A program made the position numbers and the translations under genes. Shown one piece after another: positions 13,829 through 17,958 of a stretch of 27,995 nucleotides of DNA. The notes beneath the pieces are model-generated. The model made no database searches. It was not told the origin of the DNA and saw only the letters and a program-made list of their open reading frames with translations. The stretch is taken from the IMG/VR virus record IMGVR_UViG_3300042467_001217, positions 1-27,995 of that record; one strand, written 5' to 3'. The DNA is from a virus. Numbering within the stretch: the first letter of the stretch is position 1; each line of letters opens with the position of its first letter.

Positions 13829-13902
13829 TGGTCCCTGATGGTAGAATCGAACTACCGTAACTGGCTCCACAAACCAGCGTTCTACCATTGAACTAAACAG
13901 GG
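13829..13902 (-). tRNA. tRNA-His (GTG), alphaproteobacterial type
   Basis: 74 nt with CCA. Anticodon stem CTGGT/GCCAG with loop TTGTGGA. Acceptor CCCTGTT/ATCAGGG has a T-T mismatch at 6-67. The base before +1 is A, so there is no encoded G-1, and position 73 is A rather than C. It follows tRNA-Glu after one base. Confidence 0.94.
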
Positions 13903-13903
13903 T

Positions 13904-13978
13904 TGGCAGCGCATAAGGGAATTGAACCCTTCTCCCCGGATTGAAAGCCCAGTATTCTAACCACTAAACTAATGCGCC
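13904..13978 (-). tRNA. tRNA-Glu (TTC)
   Basis: 75 nt with CCA. Acceptor GGCGCAT/ATGCGCT, anticodon loop CTTTCAA, T-arm AAGGG-TTCAATT-CCCTT, discriminator G. Confidence 0.95.
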
Positions 13979-13983
13979 ATAAT

Positions 13984-14066
13984 TGGAGGACTGGGTGGGA
14001 CTCGAACCCACGATGTTGTATAGCAGATTAAAAGTCTGCGCCGTTCGCCACTACGGTAACCAGTCC
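13984..14066 (-). tRNA. tRNA-Lys (TTT) with Tyr-like body
   Basis: 83 nt with CCA. Acceptor GGACTGG/CCAGTCC, anticodon stem GCAGA/TCTGC with loop CTTTTAA. The 11-nt variable region, the CCG/CGG D-stem and the anticodon stem resemble bacterial tRNA-Tyr more than tRNA-Lys. Discriminator T instead of A. Confidence 0.85.
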
Positions 14067-14259
14067 GTATACTTTGTAGTGCGGCTACTTCTATAGACTA
14101 TAAGCTATTACAACAACAATTACTGCCGCCCTTATTCATTACCCAGTAAACTGGCAGTCTATATCGGACGGTATCCCGCTGGAGGGACTCAGTATATAAC
14201 AGGATCCGCTTGGTTTTCTATCATGCAAGAAAGTTAATTGCTGCAAGGATCCTTAAACT
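14067..14259 (-). other. Structured gap without a gene
   Basis: 193 bp with no ORF of note and no canonical T-arm. Inverted repeats are frequent: CCAGT-AA-ACTGG (14143-14154), ACTGCC/GGCAGT (14122-14158), TCCC/GGGA (14174-14187), and AGGATCC-GC-TTG against CAAGGATCCT (14201-14212 and 14244-14253). It may be a small structured RNA or decayed tRNA sequence. A 13-codon Cys-rich ORF within it lacks a convincing ribosome site. Confidence 0.4.
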
Positions 14260-14333
14260 TGGCTGGAAGACTAGGGATCGAACCTAGATTCGTGGTTTCA
14301 AAGACCACCGTCCTACCGTTAGACGATCTTCCA
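14260..14333 (-). tRNA. tRNA-Gln (TTG)
   Basis: 74 nt with CCA. Acceptor TGGAAGA/TCTTCCA, anticodon stem GTGGT/ACCAC with loop CTTTGAA, T-loop TTCGATC, discriminator G. Confidence 0.95.
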
Positions 14334-14339
14334 ATAAAC

Positions 14340-14405
14340 TGGTTCCAGCGACGGATTCGAACCGTACTTTGGTAGTGTGCACCTACCGCCCCAGGCTATG
14401 CTAGA
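14340..14405 (-). tRNA. Miniature tRNA-Cys-like (GCA), 66 nt
   Basis: 66 nt with CCA. Anticodon arm GGTAG-GTGCACA-CTACC is perfect, and the T-loop is TTCGAAT. The D-arm is reduced to GCC-TGG-GGC (3-bp stem, 3-nt loop) and the variable region to 4 nt. The acceptor TCTAGCA/CGCTGGA has an A-C mismatch at 7-66, and the T-stem has a T-C mismatch at 49-65. A normal tRNA-Cys(GCA) exists at 11648. Confidence 0.65.
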
Positions 14406-14447
14406 AATAAACTAAATACTCCGTCAACTCATAATATGGAGTATACT

Positions 14448-14732
14448 ATGGAAACTTATATAAGTCAAGTCATTTATTTACCCTTTTCTTGGGACACAAC
14501 ACAAACTATGCCGTGCCGTGGGCAAATTTTAGACATTCATCATTACCAAGCTTTGTTCTCTCTATTGGGAACTCGCTTTGGCGGCGATGGACAAAGAACA
14601 TTCGCATTACCTGATCTAAGACCTTGGAACGATGTAGGACCAGATTATGGTCATCGCACTCGTCGCGAATGGCACGAAGATGAGTTGGTCGCTCATATGG
14701 TAATGAACGGGGTTTATCCTTCACACGGATAA
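14448..14732 (+). CDS. Short tail-collar (MDL-like) domain protein
   Basis: 94 aa from the ATG with GGAG 6 nt upstream; an ATG 12 nt earlier has no site. The pattern IYLPFSWDTTQTMPCRGQIL, HYQALFSLLGTRFGGDGQ and TFALPDLRPW is the Phage_Tail_Collar domain, in which the single domain makes up almost the whole protein. Longer relatives continue into a tail or fibre region. It is the only plus-strand gene in about 12 kb and lies inside the minus-strand tRNA array, between the mini tRNA-Cys and tRNA-Ile. Possible upstream late box CTAAATAC at 14413-14420 (weak). Confidence 0.8.
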   Translation: METYISQVIYLPFSWDTTQTMPCRGQILDIHHYQALFSLLGTRFGGDGQRTFALPDLRPWNDVGPDYGHRTRREWHEDELVAHMVMNGVYPSHG

Positions 14733-14733
14733 T

Positions 14734-14808
14734 TGGTTGGCACAGAAGGTAACGATCCTTCCACCCCTGTCTTATCAGGACAGTGCTCTACCTCTGAGCT
14801 ATGCGCCA
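14734..14808 (-). tRNA. tRNA-Ile (GAT) with unusual T-loop
   Basis: 75 nt with CCA. Acceptor TGGCGCA/TGTGCCA, anticodon stem CTGTC/GACAG with loop CTGATAA, discriminator A. The T-arm is GAAGG-ATCGTTA-CCTTC: position 54 is A and 58 is T, the reverse of the near-universal T54/A58 pair. Confidence 0.9.
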
Positions 14809-14933
14809 ATGATTCGTTACACCTTACAGGTTTAGCCCTTTCGCGAACAGAGTCAGCAATCCTGTATTCGTAAGCTTTCCCTCATGTTGGGCTTACTAGG
14901 TCTCCCCTGTCTTATCTAGAAAAACGGGTAATT
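14809..14933 (-). other. Gap with tRNA-Ile remnant and hairpins
   Basis: 125 bp without a gene. The 13-bp CCCCTGTCTTATC at 14904-14916 duplicates the anticodon-side part of tRNA-Ile at 14764-14776, suggesting a decayed or copied tRNA piece. GTAAGC/GCTTAC (14870-14875 and 14891-14896) can form a stem. Confidence 0.45.
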
Positions 14934-15019
14934 TGGTGGGTGAGAAAGGATTCGAACCTTCTAAGTCATAGACAACGGATTTACAGTCCGCCGCAACACG
15001 CCGTCGTTGCCGCTCACCC
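14934..15019 (-). tRNA. tRNA-Tyr (GTA)
   Basis: 86 nt with CCA. Acceptor GGGTGAG/CTCACCC, anticodon stem GCGGA/TCCGT with loop CTGTAAA, a 13-nt class II variable region, discriminator A. It follows the S4-domain gene on the same strand after 9 bp. Confidence 0.96.
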
Positions 15020-15028
15020 GAACAAGTA

Positions 15029-15205
15029 TTATTCTTTTTCTGGCCACTGAACTATTAAGTTTGGGTCAGTAACCTTTACATCATTAATACGAATGCCACC
15101 CTGTTCAATCAATCGTCTAGCTGCACTCTTGCTTTTTGCAAATCCAGCAGCAATGACTATTTCGACTAACGAAACAGTTCTTGGTACAGTTATTTCAGGT
15201 AACAT
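15029..15205 (-). CDS. S4 RNA-binding microprotein resembling the TyrRS C-terminal domain
   Basis: 58 aa, MLPEITVPRT to VQWPEKE. The core LVEIVIAAGFAKSKSAARR then LIEQGGIRINDVKVTD is an S4 domain with the alpha-L RNA-binding pattern (AGxAxSKSxARRLIxQGGVxxN) found at the C-terminus of bacterial tyrosyl-tRNA synthetases, where it grips the tRNA-Tyr variable arm. No catalytic domain is attached. AGGAG lies 6 nt before the ATG. It is transcribed just ahead of tRNA-Tyr. Other stand-alone S4 proteins (RNA-binding heat-shock types) are alternatives. Confidence 0.8.
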   Translation of the reverse strand: MLPEITVPRTVSLVEIVIAAGFAKSKSAARRLIEQGGIRINDVKVTDPNLIVQWPEKE

Positions 15206-15216
15206 TGTATTCTCCT

Positions 15217-15249
15217 AAAAAGCGCCAACCTCACAGTTATTCGGCTGGC
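15217..15249 (-). terminator. Attenuator-like hairpin before the S4 gene
   Basis: RNA stem GCCAGCC/GGTTGGC (7 bp, one G-U; 15249-15243 and 15230-15224), then GC and TTTTT, immediately before the AGGAG of the S4 gene. It has the form of an intrinsic terminator. Upstream CTGAC/GTCAG and TGATGCGCGTCA can form other folds. Regulation is inference. Confidence 0.5.
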
Positions 15250-15296
15250 TGTCTGACATTCATGACGCGCATCACTGCTACGTAGTCAGATCAAAT

Positions 15297-15370
15297 TGGT
15301 GCCGCATGAGAGAATCGAACTCCCATCAGAGGATTACAAAGCCCCTGTACTGCCATTGTACTAATGCGGC
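15297..15370 (-). tRNA. tRNA-Thr (TGT)
   Basis: 74 nt with CCA. Acceptor GCCGCAT/ATGCGGC, anticodon loop TTTGTAA above GGGG/CCTC with a C-T top mismatch, discriminator A. Confidence 0.93.
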
Positions 15371-15375
15371 ATTAA

Positions 15376-15450
15376 TGGTGGACCTGTGGAGAATCGAACT
15401 CCATTCATCCCGGTGCAAGCGGGATATAATACCCATTATACTACAAGCCC
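15376..15450 (-). tRNA. tRNA-Ala (TGC)
   Basis: 75 nt with CCA. Acceptor GGGCTTG/CAGGTCC with two G-U pairs (3-70 and 5-68), anticodon stem TCCCG/CGGGA with loop CTTGCAC, T-loop TTCGATT, discriminator A. The Ala identity pair G3-U70 is present. Confidence 0.95.
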
Positions 15451-15457
15451 AATAATT

Positions 15458-15532
15458 TGGCGAAGGTCCTAGGAATCGAACCTAGTTCTCAAGGTTTTGG
15501 AGACCTGCGGATTGCCATCTTCCTCGACCAAC
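15458..15532 (-). tRNA. tRNA-Trp (CCA) with mismatched acceptor
   Basis: 75 nt with CCA. Anticodon loop CTCCAAA on stem CAGGT/ACCTT, D-arm GGA-AGATGGCAA-TCC, T-arm CTAGG-TTCGATT-CCTAG, discriminator G. Acceptor GTTGGTC/GACCTTC has two adjacent T-T mismatches at 2-71 and 3-70. Confidence 0.88.
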
Positions 15533-15541
15533 GCACTTAAA

Positions 15542-15579
15542 TGGAGCGGAGCGAATCACTCATACAAGTTTCTACTCCA
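15542..15579 (-). other. Small inverted-repeat segment, possible tRNA remnant
   Basis: TGGAG and CTCCA bound 38 bp, with an inner GAG-TGATTCG-CTC that looks like a shrunken T-arm and CCA at the RNA 3' end. It has no anticodon arm. Probably a decayed tRNA end. Confidence 0.3.
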
Positions 15580-15587
15580 CATAAATT

Positions 15588-15676
15588 GCTGGCGCGTTTT
15601 TATAGAGGTGTCAGCCCGTCCTCTACTGGTACGCACAAGAGACAGAGTGCACCTACCATCTCTATAGTAGTCCAGC
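15588..15676 (-). ncRNA. Candidate structured RNA of about 89 nt
   Basis: Closed by GCTGG/CCAGC (15676-15672 and 15592-15588), with an inner TATAGAG/CTCTATA helix (15666-15660 and 15607-15601) and an arm GGTA-GGT-GCAC...GTGC-G-TACC. It has no T-loop or CCA, so it is not a normal tRNA. It lies between tRNA-Pro and tRNA-Trp in the same transcript. Function unknown. Confidence 0.45.
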
Positions 15677-15684
15677 GATTAAAT

Positions 15685-15761
15685 TGGTCGGAGTAGTAGG
15701 ATTCGAACCCACGACCCTCTGCTCCCAAAGCAGATGCGCTACCAGACTGCGCTATACTCCG
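15685..15761 (-). tRNA. tRNA-Pro (TGG)
   Basis: 77 nt with CCA. Acceptor CGGAGTA/TACTCCG, anticodon stem TCTGC/GCAGA with loop TTTGGGA, discriminator A. Confidence 0.96.
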
Positions 15762-15766
15762 TTAAT

Positions 15767-15841
15767 TGGAGGACCACCGGGAAGTCGAATCCCGACCTGA
15801 AGGATTAAGAGTCCTTTGCACTACCATTATGCTAGTGGTCC
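15767..15841 (-). tRNA. tRNA-Lys (CTT)
   Basis: 75 nt with CCA. Acceptor GGACCAC/GTGGTCC, anticodon stem AAGGA/TCCTT with loop CTCTTAA, T-loop TTCGACT. Discriminator T, as in the other Lys tRNA here, instead of the usual A. Confidence 0.94.
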
Positions 15842-15844
15842 AAT

Positions 15845-15965
15845 GTTATCACTTCAGAAACCCACCAACGGATTCGAACCGTCCATCTTGAACGCCACAA
15901 GGCGCGACTGTGTCCACCACAAAGGCAGTAGCTACAATGCCTCGGTGGGTTTCTGAAGAGATAAC
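15845..15965 (-). ncRNA. tRNA-like element closed by a 22-bp stem
   Basis: The arms 15845-15866 and 15944-15965 are complementary over 22 bp with one A-A mismatch. The top 7 bp (ACCCACC/GGTGGGT) act as an acceptor for a tRNA-like core: D-arm GGCA/TGCC, a hairpin with loop GTGGA, a variable hairpin CGCC-TTGT-GGCG, and T-arm GACGG-TTCGAAT-CCGTT. No CCA is encoded, the D-loop lacks GG, and the anticodon is ambiguous. It is the first element after the array promoter. Confidence 0.65.
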
Positions 15966-15977
15966 TTTCGTTATCTC
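15958..15977 (-). promoter_or_regulatory. GAAA-tetraloop hairpin competing with the tRNA-like stem
   Basis: In RNA, GAGATAAC-GAAA-GTTATCTC is a perfect 8-bp hairpin. Its GTTATC half is also the outer 5' arm of the 22-bp stem at 15845-15965, so the two folds exclude each other in part. Confidence 0.5.
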
Positions 15978-16020
15978 AGATCAACAATTTCAATCAGCAG
16001 CTTTATCATTCACTTTACAC

Positions 16021-16049
16021 ACTATACTTTAGACAGTATTTAAAGTCAA
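16021..16049 (-). promoter_or_regulatory. Main promoter of the tRNA array
   Basis: Minus strand TTGACT (16049-16044), 17-bp spacer, TATAGT (16026-16021). Start predicted near 16014, about 50 nt before the tRNA-like element. It sits just beyond the terminator of the winged-helix gene, so the array has its own transcription start. Confidence 0.82.
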
Positions 16050-16053
16050 CAAT

Positions 16054-16083
16054 AAAAAAAGGCGGGAGTTTCGTCCCGCCTTT
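16054..16083 (-). terminator. Intrinsic terminator of the winged-helix gene
   Basis: Stem AAAGGCGGGA/TCCCGCCTTT (10 bp) with a 6-nt loop, followed on the minus strand by seven T. It lies 21 bp past the stop codon of the gene at 16104. Confidence 0.93.
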
Positions 16084-16103
16084 AAGAACCTATTTAAGAT
16101 CCT

Positions 16104-16373
16104 TTATTCGACGAGACCTGCGGCAAGAGCCTTGTATCCTGCAGCAATTAGTTTACGTGATGGTGTACCAAAGCGATACTTCTGAGTCACGCGACCCTTT
16201 GAATCTGTATGTTGATTCAAGTAAATCGGGTAGCCTTCCATACGGAGAGTATAGACAGTATTATAAGGATTGGCTACATTATAGCGAGCAGAGATCTGCT
16301 TGGCTGTGAGTTCCTCACCCTTTAGAACAAGGGCTTCGTAAACTCGATCAGTAGCTGTAGAAGTCATATTCAT
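16104..16373 (-). CDS. Winged-helix DNA-binding protein
   Basis: 89 aa from the ATG with GGAG 6 nt upstream; an ATG 12 nt earlier lacks a site and is close to the predicted transcript start. EELTAKQISARYNVANPYN is a helix-turn-helix, and RMEGYPIYLNQHTDSKGRV forms the wing. The family is familiar from T4-like and cyanophages. It is monocistronic, with its own promoter and strong terminator, between the tRNA array and the replication block. A transcription regulator of phage genes is the natural guess, but targets are unknown. Confidence 0.8.
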   Translation of the reverse strand: MNMTSTATDRVYEALVLKGEELTAKQISARYNVANPYNTVYTLRMEGYPIYLNQHTDSKGRVTQKYRFGTPSRKLIAAGYKALAAGLVE

Positions 16374-16402
16374 TCGTTTCTCCATTTCAACATTATTTAG
16401 TC

Positions 16403-16431
16403 ATTATAAACTAAAGACGAATTAAAATCAA
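16403..16431 (-). promoter_or_regulatory. Promoter of the winged-helix gene
   Basis: Minus strand TTGATT (16431-16426), 17-bp spacer, TATAAT (16408-16403). Start predicted near 16396, about 23 nt before the preferred ATG. Confidence 0.82.
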
Positions 16432-16439
16432 GCTCTTTT

Positions 16440-16706
16440 TTAGAGCATATCAATTAATCGTCCTTCACTATTCACAGCACGCACCCGCTTTCCAGGATAT
16501 TGAGAAGCAAGCTGTTCCATCGCAGCGACAATCATCGCTGGGATATTGCGTGTAACATGACCAGTTCGCCAGTTACCAGTATCGTCCTGGAGCTGGATTT
16601 CGATATTACCGAAATCAGTTGTCCCGATCGATGCTGAAGCATTGGTCGAGTAGTGCGTTGAGCTCAGCTCGATTCGAGCAAGCCAACTTAACAGTTTTCC
16701 AATCAT
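16440..16706 (-). CDS. Hypothetical T4-like protein with long overlap
   Basis: 88 aa. The C-terminal half (GNIEIQLQDDTGNWRTG and YPGKRVRAVNSEGRLIDML) matches a small T4-like/cyanophage family I recall without function. The N-terminal 30 residues overlap the next gene by 92 nt in another frame and look less protein-like. The true start may lie inside the overlap at a non-ATG codon, or expression may use a frameshift. No good ribosome site precedes the ATG. Confidence 0.6.
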   Translation of the reverse strand: MIGKLLSWLARIELSSTHYSTNASASIGTTDFGNIEIQLQDDTGNWRTGHVTRNIPAMIVAAMEQLASQYPGKRVRAVNSEGRLIDML

Positions 16707-16812
16707 CGTTAGTATTTCTACCGCTTATCTCTATAAGAAATCCGTTATCAATCATCTTTATGTTTATATCTTCGCCTATCTTACAAATAAAGTCAACAAC
16801 TAATTTACTCAT
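16615..16812 (-). CDS. Small hypothetical protein
   Basis: 65 aa. FICKIGEDINIKMIDNGFLIEISG suggests a beta-rich small domain, followed by an acidic helix ending ALLDQCFSIDRDN. Its start overlaps the upstream gene as ATGA, and it runs 92 nt into the next gene. Similar short proteins exist in T4-like phages, to my recollection without function. The coding character in the overlap looks better in this frame. Confidence 0.6.
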   Translation of the reverse strand: MSKLVVDFICKIGEDINIKMIDNGFLIEISGRNTNDDWKTVKLACSNRAELNALLDQCFSIDRDN

Positions 16813-17213
16813 CCGCGCCTCGATTTTGTTCCAACAGTTTTTATATCAGTTTCAGGAGTACAATACTGCAAGCCACCCTTATTATAGAGGGGCATAACAC
16901 GAGAAGCTTTATCTAGAATCTCTTTGCGAACATGTTCCGGCTCTTTATGGAGCCGAGTCATAATATCTTTCTTCGCGCAAGAATCTCTAGATCCAGACAT
17001 CTCGACAGATTCGTACTTTCTTTCAACCTTTATAGTCTTAGTATACTCTTCTTGCCAATTAATGTCAAGCTTTTTCTTTGCTTTCAACTGATTGGGGGAA
17101 AGTCCGCGCTTTTCCAACCATTTCTGATGTTCGACATCAGACTTACTGGGCTTGCTCTTACGTTTCTTAGAGTTCGTAGTCGTGTAATATGCAGGAAGTA
17201 GATGCATAGTCAT
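16809..17213 (-). CDS. Conserved T4-like hypothetical protein
   Basis: 134 aa. The start MHLLPAYYTTTNSKKRK followed by a long basic linker and YKTIKVERKYES-like strands (here YTKTIKVERKYES) resembles a protein family common in cyanophages. Cys residues are few and no catalytic motif is visible. The C-terminal part SRVMPLYNKGGLQYCTPETD fits an unassigned small domain. It has its own promoter at 17239 and, unusually, carries a second full promoter inside its coding sequence (17040). Confidence 0.7.
   Translation of the reverse strand: MTMHLLPAYYTTTNSKKRKSKPSKSDVEHQKWLEKRGLSPNQLKAKKKLDINWQEEYTKTIKVERKYESVEMSGSRDSCAKKDIMTRLHKEPEHVRKEILDKASRVMPLYNKGGLQYCTPETDIKTVGTKSRRG
17040..17068 (-). promoter_or_regulatory. 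Promoter inside a coding sequence
   Basis: Minus strand TTGACA (17068-17063), 17-bp spacer, TATACT (17045-17040), inside the gene at 16809. It would drive the two overlapping small genes at 16440-16812. It shares the exact format of the intergenic promoters. Confidence 0.6.
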
Positions 17214-17238
17214 ACATTTAATCTCCTATCGTAGGAGT

Positions 17239-17267
17239 AGTATACTATGGTTCCGAATTATTGTCAA
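17239..17267 (-). promoter_or_regulatory. Sigma70-type promoter
   Basis: Minus strand TTGACA (17267-17262), 17-bp spacer, TATACT (17244-17239), start near 17232. CTCCTA-TCG-TAGGAG (17223-17237) contains the ribosome site of the gene at 17213, but most of its 5' arm would lie at or before the start, so sequestration is doubtful. Confidence 0.82.
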
Positions 17268-17445
17268 GCAGATCTTTTATAGCTTCTTCTAGAGCAGTTT
17301 TTTGCAACCCGTATATCGGGTTTAAATTTTTAATGACGTAAGTGTGGTTACAAAGATCGGTTTCTTTATTGATCTTATATCGAATATCGATAACCTTTTG
17401 TAAGGATAAAACGAATTCGTCAATCTTCTCTTGCTTCGACTTCAT
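17245..17445 (-). CDS. Small hypothetical protein
   Basis: 66 aa from the ATG with GGAA 7 nt upstream; other in-frame ATGs lie 18 nt earlier. Helical and charged: QEKIDEFVLSLQKVIDIRYK then LQKTALEEAIKDLLD. It overlaps the preceding gene's end and runs up to the promoter at 17239. No family is recognised and no motif is visible. Confidence 0.5.
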   Translation of the reverse strand: MKSKQEKIDEFVLSLQKVIDIRYKINKETDLCNHTYVIKNLNPIYGLQKTALEEAIKDLLDNNSEP

Positions 17446-17776
17446 CGTCTTTTCCATCATCAACGATTATGTATTTGGCATCTTTGTCAAAGACGGCATA
17501 TGCTTCTAACAATTTTCTAACTTTATGAAGTCTAGAAATAGACTTGTTTAATGTTTCTTGAACAATTGGATCGTTCTCTCCACCATACAAATCCATTAAA
17601 GCAGCATCAATATTAGAGTCCACTGAGTAGTCTATATGATACTTAATAATGTCTCCATCAGGAGTAACTTCTTCTCGAAGTTCTAGAGGGGGAAATAATA
17701 TTTCTTTAATTTCTTCTAACTTTTGTTCTGCAGTAGTCTGAGGTTTCTTTTCAACTTTCCATGGCATTTTCATCAT
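17420..17776 (-). CDS. Conserved T4-superfamily hypothetical protein
   Basis: 118 aa from the ATG that overlaps the upstream stop as ATGA. The core EEIKEILFPPLELREEV, YHIDYSVDSNIDAALMDL and ISRLHKVRKLLEAYAV matches a protein widely conserved near regA in cyanophages. The function is unknown. The C-terminus is acidic (VDDGKDDEVEARED). Its position after regA in the minus-strand transcript keeps it with the replication block. An alternative start 30 nt upstream would add MLEKCERKSY. Confidence 0.75.
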   Translation of the reverse strand: MMKMPWKVEKKPQTTAEQKLEEIKEILFPPLELREEVTPDGDIIKYHIDYSVDSNIDAALMDLYGGENDPIVQETLNKSISRLHKVRKLLEAYAVFDKDAKYIIVDDGKDDEVEARED

Positions 17777-17958
17777 ATACGATTTTCTCTCACACTTTTC
17801 CAACAATTACAATTTAAACACGTTTCTGTGGCACTATTAGATAGACACTTTTTCCTCTCAAAGAAATCAACTAAAGCCATTTCAACCAAACGATTTTGTT
17901 GGAGTTTGCGTTTCAACTCTTCAATGTCTCTAGCTATTTCTTTGCAAGTTTTAGTCAT
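17773..17958 (-). CDS. Small Cys-containing protein
   Basis: 61 aa. An N-terminal helix (EIARDIEELKRKLQQNRL) is followed by a Cys-rich tail, KKCLSNSATETC then LNCNCW, with Cys38, Cys47, Cys50 and Cys52, a possible metal site. It overlaps regA by 8 nt and the next gene by 4 nt, in a tightly coupled run. Not recognised; no function assigned. Confidence 0.6.
   Translation of the reverse strand: MTKTCKEIARDIEELKRKLQQNRLVEMALVDFFERKKCLSNSATETCLNCNCWKSVRENRI

Noticed and set aside
14090-14135. 13-codon ORF on the minus strand (MNKGGSNCCCNSL)
   Set aside because: Three Cys in a row are eye-catching, but the ribosome site is poor and it lies in a hairpin-rich gap.
14422-14428. TTGACG on the minus strand as a -35 box for the mini tRNA
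   Set aside because: No acceptable -10 box at 16-18 bp; the spacing lands on the tRNA itself.
9135-15841. CRISPR array or tandem repeats as an explanation for the repeating TTCGAA motifs
   Set aside because: The spacing and flanking arms fit individual tRNA genes; there are no identical direct repeats with regular spacers.
15845-15965. tmRNA or selenocysteine tRNA as identity of the tRNA-like element
   Set aside because: There is no tag-coding region or long anticodon helix, no UCA anticodon and no encoded CCA.
17223-17237. CTCCTA/TAGGAG hairpin as a ribosome-site lock
   Set aside because: The predicted transcript starts within the 5' arm, so the hairpin probably cannot form in the mRNA.
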